From Datisca glomerata (Eukaryota > Streptophyta > Magnoliopsida > Cucurbitales > Datiscaceae), in contig QANY01005074.1 in assembly GCA_003255025.1 (NCBI GenBank), positions 184,252 through 248,251 on the forward strand: 64,000 nucleotides of DNA, given 5' to 3'. The translations under genes and the position numbers were made by a program. Under the pieces are notes generated by a model that was given only the letters and a program-made list of their open reading frames with translations, made no database searches and was not told the origin of the DNA. The first letter of the stretch is position 1. Every line of letters begins with the position of its first letter. Shown one piece after another: positions 1 to 11,260 of the stretch.

Positions 1-1674
1 CAAAAGAACCATGTTTATCAAAGTTCATCTAGTTTGGGCCTAAACACGTCCCATTGGGTCTTTTAGACTTTTTGTGGAACTATAAGCACCTAAAACGACC
101 ATAACACTCCAAATCCATATCCCAAATGTTTAATGGATGTCAAAAGTCAGTTCAAGTACATGTCATGCCAAAAAGAGCCATGTTTAGTCAAGTTCATCTA
201 GTTCAGGCCTAAAGATGTCCCATTGGGTCTTTTTGACTCCATATGGGACTAGAAGCACCTAAAACAAGCACAACACTCCAAATTCTTATCTTAGGTGTGT
301 ATTATATTTCAAAAGATAGTTCGAGTACATGCCATGCCCAAAAGATCCAAGTTTAGCCAAGTTCATCTAGTTTAGGCCTAAACACGTCCCATTGGATCTT
401 TTTGACTCCGTATGGCACTAGAAACACTTAAAATGACTAAAAAATTCCAAATTCGTATCCCAAAAGTATATTTGATGTCAAAAGTCAGTTCGAGTACATG
501 CCATACCCAAAAGAGCCATGTTTTGTCAAGTTCATCTAGTTTGAGGCCAAACATCTCCCATTGGGATCTTTTTGGCTCTGTAGTGCACTACAAGCATCTA
601 AAATGAACACAACACTCCAAATTATTATCTCAAACAGGTATTGGGTGTCAAAAGACACCTCGACTACATGTCATGCCCAAAAGATCCAAGTTTAGCCTAG
701 TTCATCAAGTTTAGGCCCAAACACGTCAGATTAGGTCTTTTTTACTCCGTATGGCACTAGAAGCACGGAAGACGAGCAAAACACTCCAAATTCTTATCCA
801 AAACGTGTATTGGGTGTTAAAAGTCCGTTCGAGCACATGCCATGCACAAAAGATTCAAGTTTAGAGAAGTTCATCTAGTTTAGGCCTAAGCATGTCCCAT
901 TAGGCCTTTTTGACTTTGTTTGGCACTAGAAGCACCTAAAACAACCACAACAATCCAAATTCTTATCCCTAACATGTCTTTAGTGTCAAAAGTCAGTTCG
1001 AGTATGTGTCATGCCCAAAAGAGCCAAGTTCGTCTAGTTTAAGCCTAAATGCTTCCCATTGGATCTTTTTGACTCCGTAAGAAGCACCAAAAACAAACAC
1101 AACACTCCAAATTCTTATCCCAATAATGTATTTGGTGTTAAAATTCACTTCGAGTACATGCCATGCCCAAAAGATTTAAGTTTAGACAAGTTCATATAAA
1201 TTGGGCCTAAACACGTCCCGTTGGTTCTTTTTTGACTCCGTATGGCACTACAAGCATCTAAAAAACCATAACACCCCCAATTCTTATCCCAAACACGTAT
1301 TTGGTGTCAAAATTTAGTTCGAGTACATACCATGCCCAAAAGATTCAAGTTTAGCCAAGTTCGTCTAGTTTAGACTTAAACACGACCCATTGGGTCTTTT
1401 TGACTCTGTATGGTGCTAGAAGCACCTAAAAGGACAACAAATCTCCACATTCCTATCCCAAACCTGTATTGGGTGTGAAAAGTCAGTTCGAGTACGTGCG
1501 AGGCCCAAAACAACGATGTTTAGCCAAGTTCATCTAGTTTGGTCATAAACACGTCCCATTGGGTAATTTTTACTCAGTATGGCACGATAAGCTGCTAAAA
1601 TGACTAGAACACTCAAAATTCTTATCCCAAATGTGTAATGGTTGTCAAAAGTCATTTTGAACACATGCCATGCC
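1..1674 (+). repeat. satellite array, ~169-bp monomer, forward orientation
   Basis: About ten head-to-tail monomers are seen. The landmark word GTCCCATTGGGTC or a variant begins at 48, 217, 386, 555, 725, 894, 1053, 1215, 1384 and 1553, so most spacings are 169 bp, with two shortened units. Each monomer also carries TTTTTGACTCCGTATGGCAC, a CAAATTCTTATCCCAAA word and CATGCCATGCCCAAAAGA. Monomers are clearly diverged. The array ends where LINE copy A begins, after CATGCCATGCC. A unit near 170 bp is typical of plant centromeric satellites, but centromeric function is inference. Short ORFs here are chance. Confidence 0.93.
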
Positions 1675-1793
1675 GGCTGTAGTGGTGAACCTCTCTTTCT
1701 AGGGAGAGAAGCTCTGACCTCTCTCTATAACTTCATCTTCCTCACGGGTTCCTCCTCCTTTGGGCGGAGGATCCTCCTTTCTTTAGCTCTGAA

Positions 1794-4702
1794 ATGGTTA
1801 ATGATGGTTACTTTCAAGATCACCAAGCCTCTATTTCGTCTTCTCTAGAGATATCTATTACTTTTCAAGTTACAAATGGAGATTATTTAGCTCAAAGTGT
1901 GCAAAAAAGTGTTCAAGCTAGCAATGCTAGTGATGTCCTTGTTCTAGCCTTTAATGCGTTTAAAGCTTCACATGCTAGCATTAGTGGCCTAGATGGTGTA
2001 AACCCAGCTTCCTTGGGAGTGGCAAACTACAAGAGACTCCTAAACATCTTAGATCATAAAGAAGAATCTCCAAAGGTAAAAAATATGATTAATCTACCAT
2101 TAAATGATAATAGTTTGATTTTAGCGCCTCAAGAAACACATTGAGCTCCATTCCCTCTTACGGAGAAGCTCCACCAATTTGCTCGCCAGCCACTATCCAA
2201 AGGAGGAGCACGGCGGGCTGAGGTGAGGTGAGGTAATGTTATGCAATTTACACACAAGACAAAGGAAGGAGGATCCCTAACAAACAAAAGCTTGCCAACT
2301 CAGCTCCTATTTCCAAAAATGGCCGTTTGAGCTCAAGTCAAAGTGACAAGCTGGCCGTACGGGACAAGTCAACGCCAAAAGAGGAGAAAGGACACTCCTT
2401 GCAAGGTGCCTCTCTTCTTGATATGCCTCCTTCCTTCATTAATATTTGTACATCATCATTTAATACTTGTACTATCCAGTGACACTTCACATGGGTCCAA
2501 AAGTAAGCCAAGTATACAAACCCACATGCAGCCCTTTTCACGGAAAAAGGGCAAGCTTTTTCACCTTTGACCTTGTCCTCTCCCTCCCCCCTCACTTACA
2601 ACGTACTATAATCCATGCTAAGTGTACATCAGCATTAAATGAGCTTACTTGAGTTGATAATAGTCTTAGTTTGGACAATGTTATCACAAGACCAAAGTCA
2701 GCATGTGCCAATGAAGTACGTGACATGCAGCCCGAATTTAAGGAGAAAGGATGATTACGACAACCTTTAAGCTTGTCCTTTGCCTCGGTCCCACCCCTGC
2801 ATATGTAGCATCCACGTCAACATTTAACGAGGGTACACCATCAACCTATGAATGTGAGGGTAAGGTACAAATTGTACAAAATGAGGGAAAAGGACAGCTC
2901 GTACAAGACAAGCAACCTAATCTCATGAGTCAAGGTCAACTCGTACAAAATATGGAGGTGTGCTCTAAGGAAAAAGGACACTTCCCACATACCATTATGC
3001 ATTTGAATTGTCCCTCATCCGTGCCCAACTCAACAAGCTGAGGGAGTTAAAGTTGCTTCTTTAGGAACTTCTATCTACACTATACCTATTGTCAACCTCA
3101 ATGAAAAAAAGAATACACCAAGTGATAGTGAGAACACACCAAAGTCAAAGGCTTCATCCCCCACGGCACCTAGACCCCATGTTTATCTCTTTCATTCCTA
3201 TGACCAAGTGGTGGAGGAGCTTGAATTATATGTTTTCACTCAAGGTGTTAGGAGAAATTGTGGGTATTATCCTGACCAAGCTGACCTATTCTCCAAACCT
3301 AAACCAAATGAGAGTTTAGAATATAACAAGGTGTATAAAACACTTTGTGAAGCATCTAAGGAACCTACGAGGCAAGATGGCACTTGGGCTCAAAAGGTCA
3401 AAAAGAATGAAAGACACAGGTTAAGGTTAGCTCATGAAATACAGCCATCTTTGAACCTAGGATTATCACGGTTATTCTCTCGGGCAGTGAGACTAGAAGT
3501 AGTTTTACCAAATGGGATTGTTGCTTGGTGGGTTATTTCATTGGAAAAACAGCCCCCTCTCCACCTCGTAAAGAAGCTAGCACATCAATTTGGGAAAATA
3601 GAGGTTTGGTGGACGTTAGAGTGAGCAAGGGATTGTTCTACTTCAGTTTTAACTCAATTGAGGAAATGAAAATATTTAATGAAGATGGCCCTTGGCACTT
3701 ACTTGGGAAACCTTTAGTACTCAAATCATGACAACCCAACATAGTGTTTGCTAAGGATAGAGTTGACACATACATATTTGGGTTAAACTTTGGAATGTTC
3801 CAGTCAAACTTTGGTCGGAAGAGGCCCTTGGACATATTGCGAGTTCCGTGGGAAAACCGCTTTATACCAATTCCCCTACAGCCAAAGATGTGAGAAAGGA
3901 CTATCCTAGAATCTGTGTTGAAATTAGTGTCCAAACTTGGTTGGTTGACCATTTTAGTGTCGACTTAGGAATTGAGGGTTGGAATCCTATATTTGTGAAA
4001 GTTGACTATGGGGGTCTTCTCCCTAAGAGATGTCACAAGTGCTCCGTCTTTGGTCACAATTATGACTATGTTCCCATTCTGAAACCACATTACCCTCCAC
4101 CTCCCAATTTTCAACCCACCTCTCCTAAATCTCCTTCTCGTCCCCCTACACCTAAATCACCAGTGACCCCAATTCATTCCCCTTCTGATACCCACTCCAA
4201 ACTCTATCCTTGACTCTCCCATTCACTGACCACCCAGTGCCAAACCACCTGAGGAGCAATAGACAGTGGTCACCTCTAAACATAATAGGAGAAAGATCTC
4301 TCACCTTGTAATCCTTGAACCATTACATCACTTTCCTACAAATGAAATGGCCAGATTACCTCCTTTGGAAGAAGGAGGGATTATTTCTCCAATACAAATT
4401 GAACCTCCCCTTCCGATCAGAATTGAGAAACCTGAGCTTGCTATGATTCCCTTGTTGGATGAGGAAGAAATTGTCACCCCACTTCAAGATGAGCCTATCC
4501 AATCTGATAAAAAAAAAGAACCTGAATTACGTGATCCAAATTTGGTCTCCCCTATCCCTTTAGGCCTCCCTCTTATCTCCTCTTCCAGCTCTGGTAAGAA
4601 AAAGAGTAAGAAGAAGAAGAAAGGCAAGATTAACCTCACTCCTCACCCAGCAAAAAATGGTGTGCAATTGAAACCTATCAAGGGTGTGACCCCTACCTCA
4701 TA
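1794..4702 (+). pseudogene. LINE ORF1 (gag-like, DUF4283-type) remnant, copy A
   Basis: Decayed ORF1 split into separate open pieces: 1794-2144 (start MVNDGYFQDHQ), 3208-3624, 3525-3731, 3848-4213 and 4266-4703. The middle pieces resemble the RNA-binding DUF4283 domain of plant LINE ORF1 (PWHLLGKPLVL, then VEISVQTWLVDHFSVDLGIEG). A zinc-knuckle-like RCHKCSVFGHNYDY follows at about 4029-4070, with the first two Cys and the His present but no final Cys. A proline/serine stretch and a lysine-rich tail (KKKSKKKKKGK) come next. ORF1 proteins of this group bind the element RNA. Stops and frame changes make this copy non-functional. Confidence 0.75.
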
Positions 4703-5270
4703 ATGATTAATATAACCACTTGGAAAATAATAGAACTTAATGGTTTCCTTAAACAAGTTGATGTGAGAAAATTATGTAGGGATTTCAACCTTTCTGTGTG
4801 TTCAGTTATTGAGACTAAGGTTAAGTGTGATAACTTTAGTGGTATTGCTAGTAATGTGTTCCCTAATTGGGGAGTGTATTGCCAATTATGCATCCTCTTA
4901 GAGTGGTAGAATTTAGGTTGTCTAATACTCAGCTATTGTCAACCTTACCGTACTCAGCTCCTCAACTCAAGACATATTTTGCAAGGTTTGCATACTAAAT
5001 TCTAATACAGACTGCTTTGTCACCTTTGTGTATGCTTCCAATGATATGGGTGATAGGAGGGATCTTTGTGCATCCCTTGAAACACAACACATTATTTGCT
5101 CATCTTCACCTTGGCTTATTTTGGGGGCTTCAACATGATTAGGAATCCTAATGAAAAAATAGGAGGGGTTGTAGGATGGCTTCAATGTCTATACAACATT
5201 GAGGTGGAAGAGCTTGCCTATTGTGGATGCCAATTCTCTTGGTCAAATAAGCACTAAGATGGTACATTCA
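4703..5270 (+). pseudogene. LINE ORF2 start, endonuclease domain, truncated (copy A)
   Basis: Begins MINITTWKIIELNGFLKQ and continues DFNLSVCSVIETKVK, the beginning of an APE-type LINE endonuclease (the family pattern is W-N-x-R-G-L-N followed by E-T-K). The first 68 codons are open. Beyond them, short stretches such as CFVTFVYASND and VEELAYCGCQFSWSNKH recur in shifted frames with stops. The homology ends near 5270, before the reverse transcriptase. ORF2 starts two bases after the ORF1 stop, the compact arrangement usual for these elements. Confidence 0.75.
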
Positions 5271-5481
5271 CTAGCTTTGCGTTCGTGTGTTCTTGGTAGA
5301 ATATAGAATTTCAACTTATTAAGGGAGTGATCAACCTTGTGGCATCTCAAGATTGGGGTTTTAAGTAATTAGTTTTCCTTAGGGTTGTAATCTGATCAAA
5401 TTTGATTTGTTCATAGCTTCCGATTTGCTTCTTATTCGTTGATCCAAGGGTTCCTAGGGCAGGACTCCAAGTGGGTTTGTA
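5271..5481. other. unclassified spacer between LINE A and a satellite scrap
   Basis: About 210 bp with no coding potential and no match elsewhere in the window that I can see. It sits between the broken end of LINE A and a short satellite piece. It may be a remnant of another element or filler from the rearrangement that truncated LINE A. Confidence 0.4.
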
Positions 5482-5540
5482 TCACTACCTATGGCACTAT
5501 AAGCACCTAAAATGACCAAAACACTCCAAATTCTTATGTA
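5482..5540 (+). repeat. satellite fragment, forward orientation
   Basis: A 59-bp piece of the ~169-bp satellite reading CTATGGCACTATAAGCACC, then the CCAAATTCTTAT word, in the same orientation as the array at 1-1674. It shows that the adjoining DNA (5541 onward) was joined to satellite. Confidence 0.8.
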
Positions 5541-6151
5541 CTACATTTACATACTATCGTTCAATGAACAAATAAGTAGAATACGATTCTCCATAATATT
5601 GACAAACATTCAAAACAACTAATAAGCAAATGACAACATGGTTCTTTTTCACGACAGGATAAATAATAACAAATTACAATTGTTTATGTACTACATTTAT
5701 ATACACAGGAGAAAAAGCTAAAGCTTAGTTTTCAATTACTTCAAAAACTTGATAATCTAATAATTCCATCACATTTATTGGTTCTGAAATGATCCAAAAT
5801 AATTTAATTTATCATCATTTTAAACAAAGACCTTTTACCAGTGTATTAGTGGTGGTAAGTCAACGCATTTCATTCCTAATAGATAACACTTGTATACAAT
5901 ATCTTATACCATTAGCTGAAATAACATGTTCCACTAATAATCTCAATACACTGCTTGGGGACGTGAAGCTTCTACTTAAAAAGGTTGCGAATACATTAGA
6001 AAGATAGCTTCCAGCACCATGGATATACATTTTGTCTTAGCAACTATCAACAACATGACCAACTGAATGCGACAATTTGACACGTCATAATGCAAGCTCA
6101 TAAAAGGTTTCCTTTTCAACTAAAAAATGGAATTAGAATATAAAAGTGTAC

Positions 6152-6283
6152 CTGATCATGTACAGGCCCTACATGAGCGTAATTTATAGGCACATGTGCA
6201 ATGTCGTCAAAGAAGTCCATCAAGCTTTCAGTAACAGTGTAAGGAAAGCCAATGTCTATGTAACGTATGTTATTGCCATTCAT
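6152..6283 (-). pseudogene. BB: BIG BROTHER-like E3 ligase, first coding exon only
   Basis: On the minus strand an ATG at 6283-6281 opens 44 codons starting MNGNNIRYIDIGFPY, then MDFFDDIAHVPINYAHVGP, ending HDQ. The exon closes at CAG|GTACAC (donor at 6151-6150) in phase 0, and a TTCCAG acceptor lies upstream near 6350, with stops just 5' of the ATG as expected for 5' UTR. The start resembles the N-terminus of plant BIG BROTHER proteins (MNG, GFPY, MDF, P-x-NY, H-x-Q in order). These are RING ubiquitin ligases limiting organ growth. The RING domain and all later exons are absent here, so no working enzyme is encoded. Identification rests on one short exon recalled from family knowledge. Confidence 0.55.
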
Positions 6284-8432
6284 TTTGAGCCACTATTTAT
6301 CTTTGAATCAACTAAAATGGAGTTGACGTTTATCTTTGGACTGCAAAATGACTGGAAGATATAATAAACACAAATATTATTGAATACAGGTAAGAAATTT
6401 TTCTATAGTAAAGATTGAATATCAACTAGACTACAAAATAAGGATGTGCCTTATCATGGCATTGTAGAAGAAATACCATCTTCGACCTTATGGTTTGACA
6501 TGGAATAAACTAGTACGTGTAGGCACTGAAAGAAGGGCCAAGATGAACCACTATTTAAAAATAAGGATTTAACTAACCGCTACCTCCTTTTGCAGCTTGA
6601 CTGATGAATGCAATGCTATAAACCTCAAGATAAACACAGCATACCATAATTTGCATAATTTTTCCTTCAAAACATTTGACAACTAACACATCACTTAACC
6701 AAAAGCATGTGTAAATATACCCAGCTAAATAAAATTAATGCCTTCATATCGTCTTTTGTGTCTATTAATTAATATTTCTAAAGATGAGATCTCAAGATAG
6801 ATGAAAAAAGACAAGTGGGAAGATATCAAACTTATAAAACATTAAAGGGCAGTATACACTAGAAGAGGAATAGACTTTTCGAAGAAGGACTTGTGTGATT
6901 TCCTATGATTTCATGGAAAACCATGAGCAAAAACATGGAAGATTTAGTGACAACTTTTAGCATCACAGCATAATAAACTTAGACATAATTAAAGGCTTTC
7001 AATTTCTTTGCATCTCTCAAGTAATTGATTTATCATTTGTTCTCACTTAGCATGTCATAAACAATCATTAGAAGTAGTGAAATATACATGAGTACCAAAA
7101 GCTGAGAACAGTGATAAGCGCCACTATATGCCATGGCAAGACTCTCGCTGTTAACCATTTTTCCTATAAATAAATAAAAGCATGGTATGGTAAGATTACA
7201 GTAATACATGCCACTGTGAAGACGCTAAAACCACCTTTGGCCTTATTGATGTTATCATAAGCAGGCTCTGGAGTCATTTGCTTGCGTTGTACCCACATAG
7301 AACAACAAGCCAAGAGAATAGGTAATGGATGTCTAACCTATGATTTAAAGAAATTCGAGTAAGCTCCTTCAGAACCTACATAGAACAACAATCCAAGAGA
7401 ACAACCTATGGAATCATCTTCTTGTACAGTCTCATACATATAAACTTCAGCTAACCTCAAAGCTTACATAAACATAGGGTCTGTGGTCAACTAACAATTA
7501 AAGGTTAAAGGTTCAAACAAAAATCAGACACTTGCATGCCCAACAAATGGGAACACAAACTCAAATTAACTCAAATGAGACTCAAAAATTACAAAAATCA
7601 CAAAAATCAAACAAGAATTTTGACAATGAAACCTTTACCTTTGGTTCTGAGCTCTGAAATCAAAGTATGAGGTAATGAAGCCCTTACCCTTGCATGTTTG
7701 TAAAAGATAGCATATAGGCATTTGGGTATTATAGGAACCATATAGTAATGTACCTGATTTACAAAACCATATAAGACCTAGAGGATTTGCCGTGATTCTT
7801 TTTGAAATTTTCTCTCTATCCAAACATACAAAAAACTAGCTCAAATGATTAAAGAGAGCAAGCAAAAAGCTGAGACAAATGAAGAATCATCCATCTGGCC
7901 GCTATTTATTGCAAAACTTTTCCAGAAAAATAATGAGGGTGAATCCAATTTAAATGAAGAGAAGAAAATTTAAAGCATAACAAGAGGATTAGGGATTTAC
8001 CCAAAACGGAGAGAATTTGAGACATGATGAAGTTCATGCTAGTAATAAGAAACCATAGAGTTATTATTCCTTTTCTACACCACCACAATATATAATAATT
8101 ATAAACTGAAGATACTGCAACCATAATATAAATTTATAGGTTTTAATATTTGTTGATATTTGGATAGCTTGCTTCTATGCTCCTAATAGATACAATAATA
8201 AAAGAGGAAAGTCATGAATGAAGATGGAATTAGTAAGTACATGTCCCTGCATTAGCTGATGCTACTGATCTTGGGTCATAGAATAGGCTTGTGTTTGGGA
8301 CATTCTATAGTAGGGTTCCTTGAGATCAAGTTTTCATGATGATGCCTGAACTTCCTTGCTCAGCACCGAACCAAAATATCTTTAACCTCTCAAGCCCTAG
8401 TTCATTCCCTGTTGTTCAACAAGAGAGAGAAG

Positions 8433-8435
8433 ATG

Positions 8436-8476
<41 letters not shown>

Positions 8477-8490
8477 GAGTGAGAGAGAGA
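8433..8490. repeat. (GA)n microsatellite
   Basis: Nearly pure GA dinucleotide run of about 58 bp, with two GTGA interruptions. On the minus strand it is a CT tract upstream of the BIG BROTHER-like exon, so it may be an old promoter or 5' UTR element. It is separate from the large GA array at 40 kb. Confidence 0.9.
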
Positions 8491-8647
8491 GGCAAGCTAA
8501 TCGATGAGGCTCTACTCTCTCTCTTTTTTTACGAAGGCCTAGCCCTAGGTTGTGGGTTTGTATGTTGAGAGGGAGAAGTTGCGAGAGAGAAGGGTCATTG
8601 AGAGAATGGTTCTAATTAATGGTTGTGTATTTTGATCGAGAGACAAG

Positions 8648-8735
8648 CAAATCGCGATGGGTATCGAAAAAGAAATCAAATCGTGATGGGTATTGACAAA
8701 GAAAGCAAATCGACATGGGTATCGACAGAGAAGGA
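8648..8735 (+). repeat. 29-bp minisatellite, three copies
   Basis: The word CAAATCGCGATGGGTAT or a close variant begins at 8648, 8677 and 8706, giving a 29-bp period with few substitutions. Overlapping open frames in both strands here look like chance products of the repeat. Confidence 0.75.
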
Positions 8736-8905
8736 AAATCATGACGAGAGAGATGGTTTTGTTTGTGTTTTGTTTTTTGAGAGGGAGAGAAGGCAATAGT
8801 GAGGGTAAAGAGGGTTGATTTGTTTGTGTTTTGTATTTTAGAGAGAGAAAGCACATTTTCAGTCCCGCTTCTAATTTTCACTCAGTCCTACTTCTATTTT
8901 GCCCC

Positions 8906-9090
8906 TACCGCTTTTTTTTTAACTCTTGACATGAATAAATTTTACTTGATTTTTAGTTCTTATATTGTTTCTTGTTTTTAACAAGAGAAGAATGAAACTC
9001 TTGTATTTTATTCCTGTAGAAGGCTATATTTCTCGTATAGAAGGCTATATTTCTCGTAGTGATTTCCAACAGTGTGTTCTCAGGAAATAT
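8906..9090. other. unclassified A/T-rich spacer with a 20-bp direct duplication
   Basis: No gene is seen. The only structure is an adjacent duplication of TAGAAGGCTATATTTCTCG at about 9017-9057. Confidence 0.5.
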
Positions 9091-9154
9091 GAGCTTAAGA
9101 TGGAAACCCTCTTAATTTTCACATCTCAAGAAATAGGGTTTCCATCTTAAGCTC
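9091..9154. repeat. perfect 20-bp inverted repeat (hairpin)
   Basis: Left arm GAGCTTAAGATGGAAACCCT (9091-9110) and right arm AGGGTTTCCATCTTAAGCTC (9135-9154) are exact reverse complements around a 24-nt loop. The right arm abuts the first LINE B base that I can align. It is not at a recognisable transposon end. Confidence 0.9.
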
Positions 9155-11260
9155 TAGCATTGACTGTTTTGTCACCTTCGTCTATGCTTCTAATGATTGG
9201 TCCTCTAGGAGGGACCTGTGGGCTTCCCTTGAAACATAATACTCAGCTTGCTCATCTTCTCCTTGGCTTCTTTTGGGGGAATTTAATGTGATTAGGAATC
9301 CCAATGAGAAGGTTGGGGGGAGAGAAGGATGGAATGAGGGTATATATGAATTTAATGACCGCCTTTAAAATATTGAGGTGGAAGATCTTGTTTATTCTGG
9401 ATGTCAATTCTCTTGGTCTAATAAACGCCAACATGGTACCTTCACCATGTGTAAGTTGGATAGAGCTCTAGTAAACACTCACTAGGTTGATTCCTTCCCG
9501 AATGTGCAATGTCAGTTTCCACCATATGGCATCTCTGATCATAGCCACATAGTTATCCAAATGGATTCAAATAAGCTCAAACCGAAGACAACTTTCTGAT
9601 TCTTTAACTTTTGGATGGATAGGCAAGGCTTCTGGGGGATAGTTGAGCAAGCATGGGGGACTCAAGTGACTGGTTCTTCTATGTTCCAAGTTAGTAAGAA
9701 GCTCAAAGATGTGAAAATGGCCTTAAAGGAATTTAACAAATAGTTTTGCATTGACCTACCTTCTAGGAACAAACTCGCTAGGGCTAAGCTTGACCAAATC
9801 CAGGTTGAGTTAGCTTCTGACCCTGCTAATGCAGCTCTGATTGGCCAAGAGAAGCTTGCAAACAATGAATATATCGAGCTCAGACATGCTGAAGAAAGCT
9901 TCTGCAAGTAGAAATCAATAGTTCAAAGGCTAAATCTTGGAGACCAAGACTCTTCTTTCTTCTTCCAAAACATGAAAAAGAGAAGAATCAGGTCAAGAAT
10001 TACACACTTGCTACACCAATGTTCAACCATTTCTGATCCTAAGGAGGTGAAAACCCACATCTTGCAATACTACGTTGATCTTTTGGTAACCCTTAACCCT
10101 CCTTGAGATATCAATTCTAATATTTTTGAAAGGGCTCTCCCAAATAAACTAAATGATTCCCAAGGAAACCTTTTGACATCAACTGTCACTGATAAGGAAA
10201 TCAAGAAAACTATTTACAGTATGGGTAGTGATAAAGCCCCATGACCTAATGGGTTCCTAGCTAGCTTCTTGAAAAAAGCTTGGCACATTGTAAGATGTGA
10301 TGTGACCTAAGCTATCTTTGAGTTCTTTCAGACAGGGGAACTCTTGAAAGAAGCCAATTCTACAACAATTTCCCTCATTCCTAAGATCCCAAACCCCACT
10401 TCAGTTGGTGACTTTAGATCCATTTCTTGCTGTAGTGTCATCTACAATGGAATTACAAAGATTCTCACTGAAAGAATGAAGCCCTTACTCCCAAATCTCA
10501 TAACTTAGAATTAAAGTGCTTTCCTTCCAGCAAGAAGGATAGCTGACAATATCTTCCTCTCACAAGAACTTCTTAGGAGCTACCATAGATCTTTGGGAAT
10601 GCCAAGGCGTGCATTAAAAGTGGGTTTAAAGAAAGCATATGACAATGTTAATTGGGTTTTAATTGGCAAAGCACTAAAATGCCTCAATTTCCCAGATCTC
10701 TTCATCTATTGGATAATGGAGTGAATCTCCTCTCCTTCCTACTCTATTATGATTAATTGGAAGCTACATGGTTACTTCAGAGGAGCCTAGGGTATTAGGC
10801 AAGGGTACCCCCATCTCTCCCTTACCTATTTTTTATTCTGATGGAAGTTATTACTGACTTATTACATATTGCAGCTTCCTTTTCTGAATTTCAGTACCAT
10901 TGAAGGTGCGAGAAGCTAAAAATTGTGAATCTTTGCTTTGCTGATAACTTTCTTATACTTTGCAAAGGGAATAATGAGTGAGTACAAACCATTCAAGACA
11001 CTTTGGAGAACTTTCAATGCATCTCAGGTCTCCAACCCAACAAGCAAAAGAGCCAAATCTTCCTTTCAGGAGTCTAAGAGGAACATATAGCTAACATTCT
11101 GGCTATTCTGGGCTTCCCCAAAGGACAATTGCCAATGAGATACTTAGGAATTCCCTTGATCACTTGAAAGTTATGCAAAAGTGACTACGACCCACTACTT
11201 GACAGAATTACAAAAAGAATCAGATCATGAGATTCCAAGTTCCTTAGTTATGCAGGGAGA
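9155..11260 (+). pseudogene. LINE B ORF2: endonuclease and reverse transcriptase, broken
   Basis: A long reading of one frame, interrupted by stops, shows endonuclease motifs (FNVIRNPNEK, SGCQFSWSNKR, then GISDHSHIVI, the family's catalytic S-D-H). Reverse transcriptase follows: STTISLIPKIPNPTSVGDFR, LKKAYDNVNW, and FADNFLIL at 10937-10948, where the usual catalytic F-A-D-D has its last Asp changed to Asn. The domain would copy the element RNA at the target site. The altered active site plus the stops mean no activity. The reading stops at 11260, where LINE C is inserted. Confidence 0.8.

Larger units (their letters stand above)
1675..5270 (+). mobile_element. LINE (L1-type) copy A, 3'-truncated
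   Basis: A non-LTR retrotransposon inserted in the forward satellite. Its 5' leader (1675-1793) resembles the leader of copy D read on the opposite strand near 22384, sharing the GAGAGAAGCTCTGACCTCT block. The order is leader, a broken ORF1 (about 1794-4700), then ORF2 starting at 4703. Homology with copies B and D stops inside the ORF2 endonuclease at about 5270, so reverse transcriptase, zinc-finger region, 3' UTR and poly(A) are missing. The loss is at the 3' end, which is not the usual 5' truncation of LINE insertions and suggests a later deletion or recombination. Confidence 0.85.
5541..8905 (-). other. host-gene-derived segment (BIG BROTHER-like 5' region) within the repeat block
   Basis: About 3.4 kb of A/T-rich DNA, unlike the neighbouring repeats. 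On the minus strand it contains one convincing coding exon (6283-6152) with splice signals, and further upstream a CT-rich microsatellite (8433-8490) of the kind common in plant 5' UTRs. I see no second coding exon between 6151 and 5541, where the segment stops at satellite. The simplest reading is a truncated copy of a host gene holding promoter or 5' UTR, first coding exon and part of intron 1. Open stretches at 7635-7823 and 7906-8124 have no recognisable product. The upstream border is approximate. Confidence 0.5.

Noticed and set aside
412..1848. Short forward open frames in the first satellite array
   Set aside because: They recur with the 169-bp period and differ by chance stops; no conserved product.
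7635..8124. Two minus-strand open frames as further exons of the BIG BROTHER-like gene
   Set aside because: They lie upstream of the start codon, resemble no BB exon, and lack clear paired splice signals; kept only as part of the host-derived segment.
9091..9157. Helitron 3' end (hairpin followed by CTAG)
   Set aside because: The stem is far longer than a Helitron hairpin, the CTAG lies only a few bases after it and belongs to LINE sequence, and no 5' TC end or A/T target is visible.
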